A stretch of DNA of 52,253 bases. It comes from an uncultured Candidatus Saccharibacteria bacterium (GTDB lineage Bacteria; Patescibacteriota; Saccharimonadia; Saccharimonadales; Saccharimonadaceae). Position numbers and translations under genes: made by a program. The DNA lies in contig CAPKVJ010000009.1 in the NCBI GenBank assembly GCA_948648655.1, forward strand, positions 1 to 52,253. Direction: 5' to 3'. Shown one piece after another: positions 50,933 through 52,253 of this stretch; position 1 is the first letter of the stretch; every line of letters begins with the position of its first letter. Below the pieces are notes generated by a model. The model was not told where the DNA came from. It was given only the letters and a program-made list of their open reading frames with translations, and ran no database searches.

Positions 50933-51313
50933 TCAAACATAATTCTTTATGTCAATAACACGTCCGTCTTTCGTAATCAATAGTAATTTCCGTATCTGCG
51001 GCTGCATCCTAGCTTTATGAATCAAAAAATTACACAACTTATCATCACTCAAATTCTTAATACGTGCCGAATCATAAATAATATTTCTAGATTGCCTTAA
51101 AGCACGTTTAATTACTCTTTCGAGTTTATCAGTCCTATTCGTAATAGGCGACTTAATCTCAAACTCCACTCCATCAAGCAAGATATCAGCCGTTTTTATC
51201 GATCTTGTCGGTAAAAATTCCACGACATGATTAGTTGTCGCAAGAATCTTTGCTACTCGAAATTCGTGTGGCCAAACACTCATACCTTTCGGAATAATAA
51301 TCTTTCCCTTCAT
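50933..51313 (-). CDS. CdiA-CT-like PD-(D/E)XK nuclease domain protein
   Basis: 126 aa from ATG at 51313. HEFRVAKILATTNHVVEFLPTRS, then KTADILLDGVEFEIKSP and KLERVIKRALRQSRNIIYDSARI: D in DILLDG, E-x-K in EFEIKSP and the following QS helix fit the PD-(D/E)XK core of the CdiA C-terminal tRNase family, which also occurs as single-domain proteins in mobile elements of Firmicutes. No immunity gene is adjacent. It lies between TR and the target gene, so it may be cargo of the DGR locus. A toxin role is inferred, not shown. Confidence 0.6.
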   Translation of the reverse strand: MKGKIIIPKGMSVWPHEFRVAKILATTNHVVEFLPTRSIKTADILLDGVEFEIKSPITNRTDKLERVIKRALRQSRNIIYDSARIKNLSDDKLCNFLIHKARMQPQIRKLLLITKDGRVIDIKNYV

Positions 51314-51464
51314 CACTCGTCATCATACCACTTTCTCTTTTCTGCATACAAGCACTAGTTTATTCCTTACAAAATCACAAAGCAAAAAGCCTCACCGTAG
51401 GAGCAATAGCTTCAGCCTTGACTTGGCTCTAGATTAGTGAGAGAATGGGATTACTTGGTGTTAA

Positions 51465-51539
51465 CTATCGCCTATTAAGGGCGATAGTTATTTTTATACT
51501 AGATCTCTTGGTTAGCTTGAGATTTAGGTTTATAACCAT
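51465..51539 (-). CDS. 24-aa basic peptide ORF
   Basis: AAAGGAGG then 5 nt then ATG; peptide MVINLNLKLTKRSSIKITIA ends LNRR. The last codons lie in the arm of the 10-bp hairpin at 51463-51489. Same layout as the 26-aa ORF in the 247-bp elements. It may be real or a chance ORF with a strong Shine-Dalgarno. Confidence 0.35.
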   Translation of the reverse strand: MVINLNLKLTKRSSIKITIALNRR

Positions 51540-51950
51540 AGTAACCTCCTTTCTCCAGTACATATTGACTCGCACTGGCGAGTGTCAAGGTGCTATTGCT
51601 CCGTACATGAGCGTAACATAGATTCGCAAAAGCATACAAGCACTAGTGCATTATTTCACAAAAATTCTCGTAGAGAATTTTTGGATTATAAGTTTTGCGT
51701 AGGCAAGCTCCGCAAAACCTGACGGCAGCCAGAGGCCGCCTATTCCTTCTTTTCATACATCTTACTCCATACCCTCCATCATTCCCCCACTCCCCGATGT
51801 TACCAGCGTGTGCACAACTGCAAACTCATTGCATCCAACACATCATACCCACACAGCAATACACACTATTTCCAAAAGATCGGCACCTCCACGACTGGAT
51901 CATAAATGTTAGAGTATAGTACTTCAACCACACATCTACTCCCCACAATC

Positions 51951-51980
51951 TACAGCAGAGAGCGTATGCTCTCTGCTGTA
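51951..51980 (-). repeat. 13-bp hairpin downstream of the target VR
   Basis: Same sequence and distance from the repeat as at 7265-7294. See VR2. Confidence 0.7.
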
Positions 51981-52018
51981 ACCAAATCTAGGATCTCTAT
52001 CCTCCTACTACCTATACT

Positions 52019-52253
52019 CTAACTAGCTAGGCAGCGGAGGGGGAAGCCGACCCAACGACTGACGTTGCCTGACGGATCGACGCCACTACCCGAGAAGTAC
52101 AAGCTGTAAGCGTAGCTAGTATTAGAGTAGGACATAGAAGACCAATTGTAGCCGTACTGTCCGGAGCTCCACAACTTGCTATTGAAGATACTGACGTCCC
52201 CGCTGCGCACAAAGTAAAGAGGGGCTTCGGCGATGTTGTAGTTCACACCACCT
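52019..52253 (-). CDS. DGR target protein, C-terminal end (partial, runs off right edge)
   Basis: The last 77 codons of a longer gene: GGVNYNIAEAPLYFVRSGDVSIFNSKLW... ending PLRCLAS plus stop. The frame stays open to the window edge. GVNYNIAEAPLYFVRSG corresponds to GAEYDIAKAPLYFVRGG in the full-length FISUMP protein at 21085, so the target is almost certainly a FISUMP-type surface protein. The VR is 52026-52219, 194 bp. It is the only VR with TCGGGT like the present TR, with 20 substitutions all at TR adenines, so it was last written by this TR. The variable residues (D, S, F, W, Y, G, V) lie at the C-terminus, like C-type-lectin DGR targets. Confidence 0.92.
   Translation of the reverse strand, partial: GGVNYNIAEAPLYFVRSGDVSIFNSKLWSSGQYGYNWSSMSYSNTSYAYSLYFSGSGVDPSGNVSRWVGFPLRCLAS

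Larger units (their letters stand above)
51314..52018. other. Gene-poor DGR flank with repeats and hairpins
   Basis: About 700 bp without a full gene. Contents: GCATACAAGCACTAGT twice (near 51347 and 51634); plus-strand hairpin AACTATCGCC/GGGCGATAGTT with ATTTTTAT (51463-51496); AAAAATTCTC/GAGAATTTTT (51660-51682); GTTTTGCG/CGCAAAAC (about 51692-51718); the TR-related block AAAAGATCGGCACC (51874-51887); GTTAGAGTATAG (51909-51920), a remnant of the VR 3' flank; and the VR hairpin at 51951-51980. It reads as an accumulation of cassette debris. Confidence 0.5.

Noticed and set aside
1..52253. CRISPR array
   Set aside because: No series of equal-length direct repeats with regular spacers; the VR cassettes are far apart and in both orientations.
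1..52253. tRNA or rRNA genes
   Set aside because: No T-arm GGTTCGAATCC-type sequence in a cloverleaf context and no rRNA core motif was seen by eye; a tRNAscan or barrnap run would be decisive.
1..52253. UGA recoded as glycine (SR1/Gracilibacteria code)
   Set aside because: Genes such as 15350-15988 end at TGA, and no gene reads through TGA.

Overview
The window looks like chromosomal DNA of a Patescibacteria/CPR bacterium, most probably Candidatus Saccharibacteria (TM7). Supporting signs are compact housekeeping genes, small lineage-restricted membrane and coiled-coil proteins, LPXTG-like surface proteins with a TM7-type N-terminal region, a DUF5663 protein, FISUMP-type surface proteins, and a diversity-generating retroelement (DGR). 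TGA is used as a normal stop, which argues against Gracilibacteria/Absconditabacteria. The lineage call is an inference from content; there is no rRNA in the window.

Layout. 0.4-4.4 kb: division/wall genes (ftsI, an ftsL-like gene, rsmH). 4.9-9.6 kb: a membrane protein, a KwaB/DUF4868-like protein, a CYTH protein, a secreted protein and RNase H. 9.7-15.1 kb: a PNTG-type surface protein whose promoter spacer contains an 11-bp G/C tract, clpP, a membrane zincin, and clpC under a perfect CIRCE operator. 15.2-17.5 kb: genes of unknown function mixed with DGR-derived cassettes. 18-28 kb: RNase J, a full-length FISUMP protein behind a long structured leader, parB-parA, rplU, an LPTTG surface protein and acidic/coiled-coil proteins. 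28-34 kb: more lineage-specific genes, then ileS behind a T-box-like leader. 34-43 kb: thioredoxin-like, nrdR (without zinc cysteines), ftsZ, ftsA, map, adk, rpsU, recJ. 44-48 kb: priA, def, fmt. 48-52 kb: the DGR.

The DGR is the main accessory system. It comprises an accessory protein with an Avd-like C-terminal half, a DGR-type reverse transcriptase, a 194-bp template repeat (TR) rich in AAC/AAT codons, and the 3' end of a FISUMP-like target gene that runs off the right edge. TR and target VR are equal in length and differ at 20 positions by my alignment; every difference is at an adenine of TR. Five further VR cassettes without an N-terminal gene lie between 2.2 and 16.8 kb. They carry the same flanks but trace to a slightly different TR, so they look like an archive of former or remote targets.

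Other notable layers: (i) a two-copy structured leader RNA with covarying helices and a loop-to-terminator pseudoknot, one copy preceding the full-length FISUMP gene and one running off the left edge; (ii) a family of long palindromic elements, in intergenic DNA and inserted in frame inside priA, fmt and ileS; (iii) many apparently leaderless genes with TATAAT 6-7 nt before ATG; (iv) short basic peptide ORFs with very strong Shine-Dalgarno sequences; (v) a CdiA-CT-like nuclease beside the DGR. All coordinates and alignments were made by eye.
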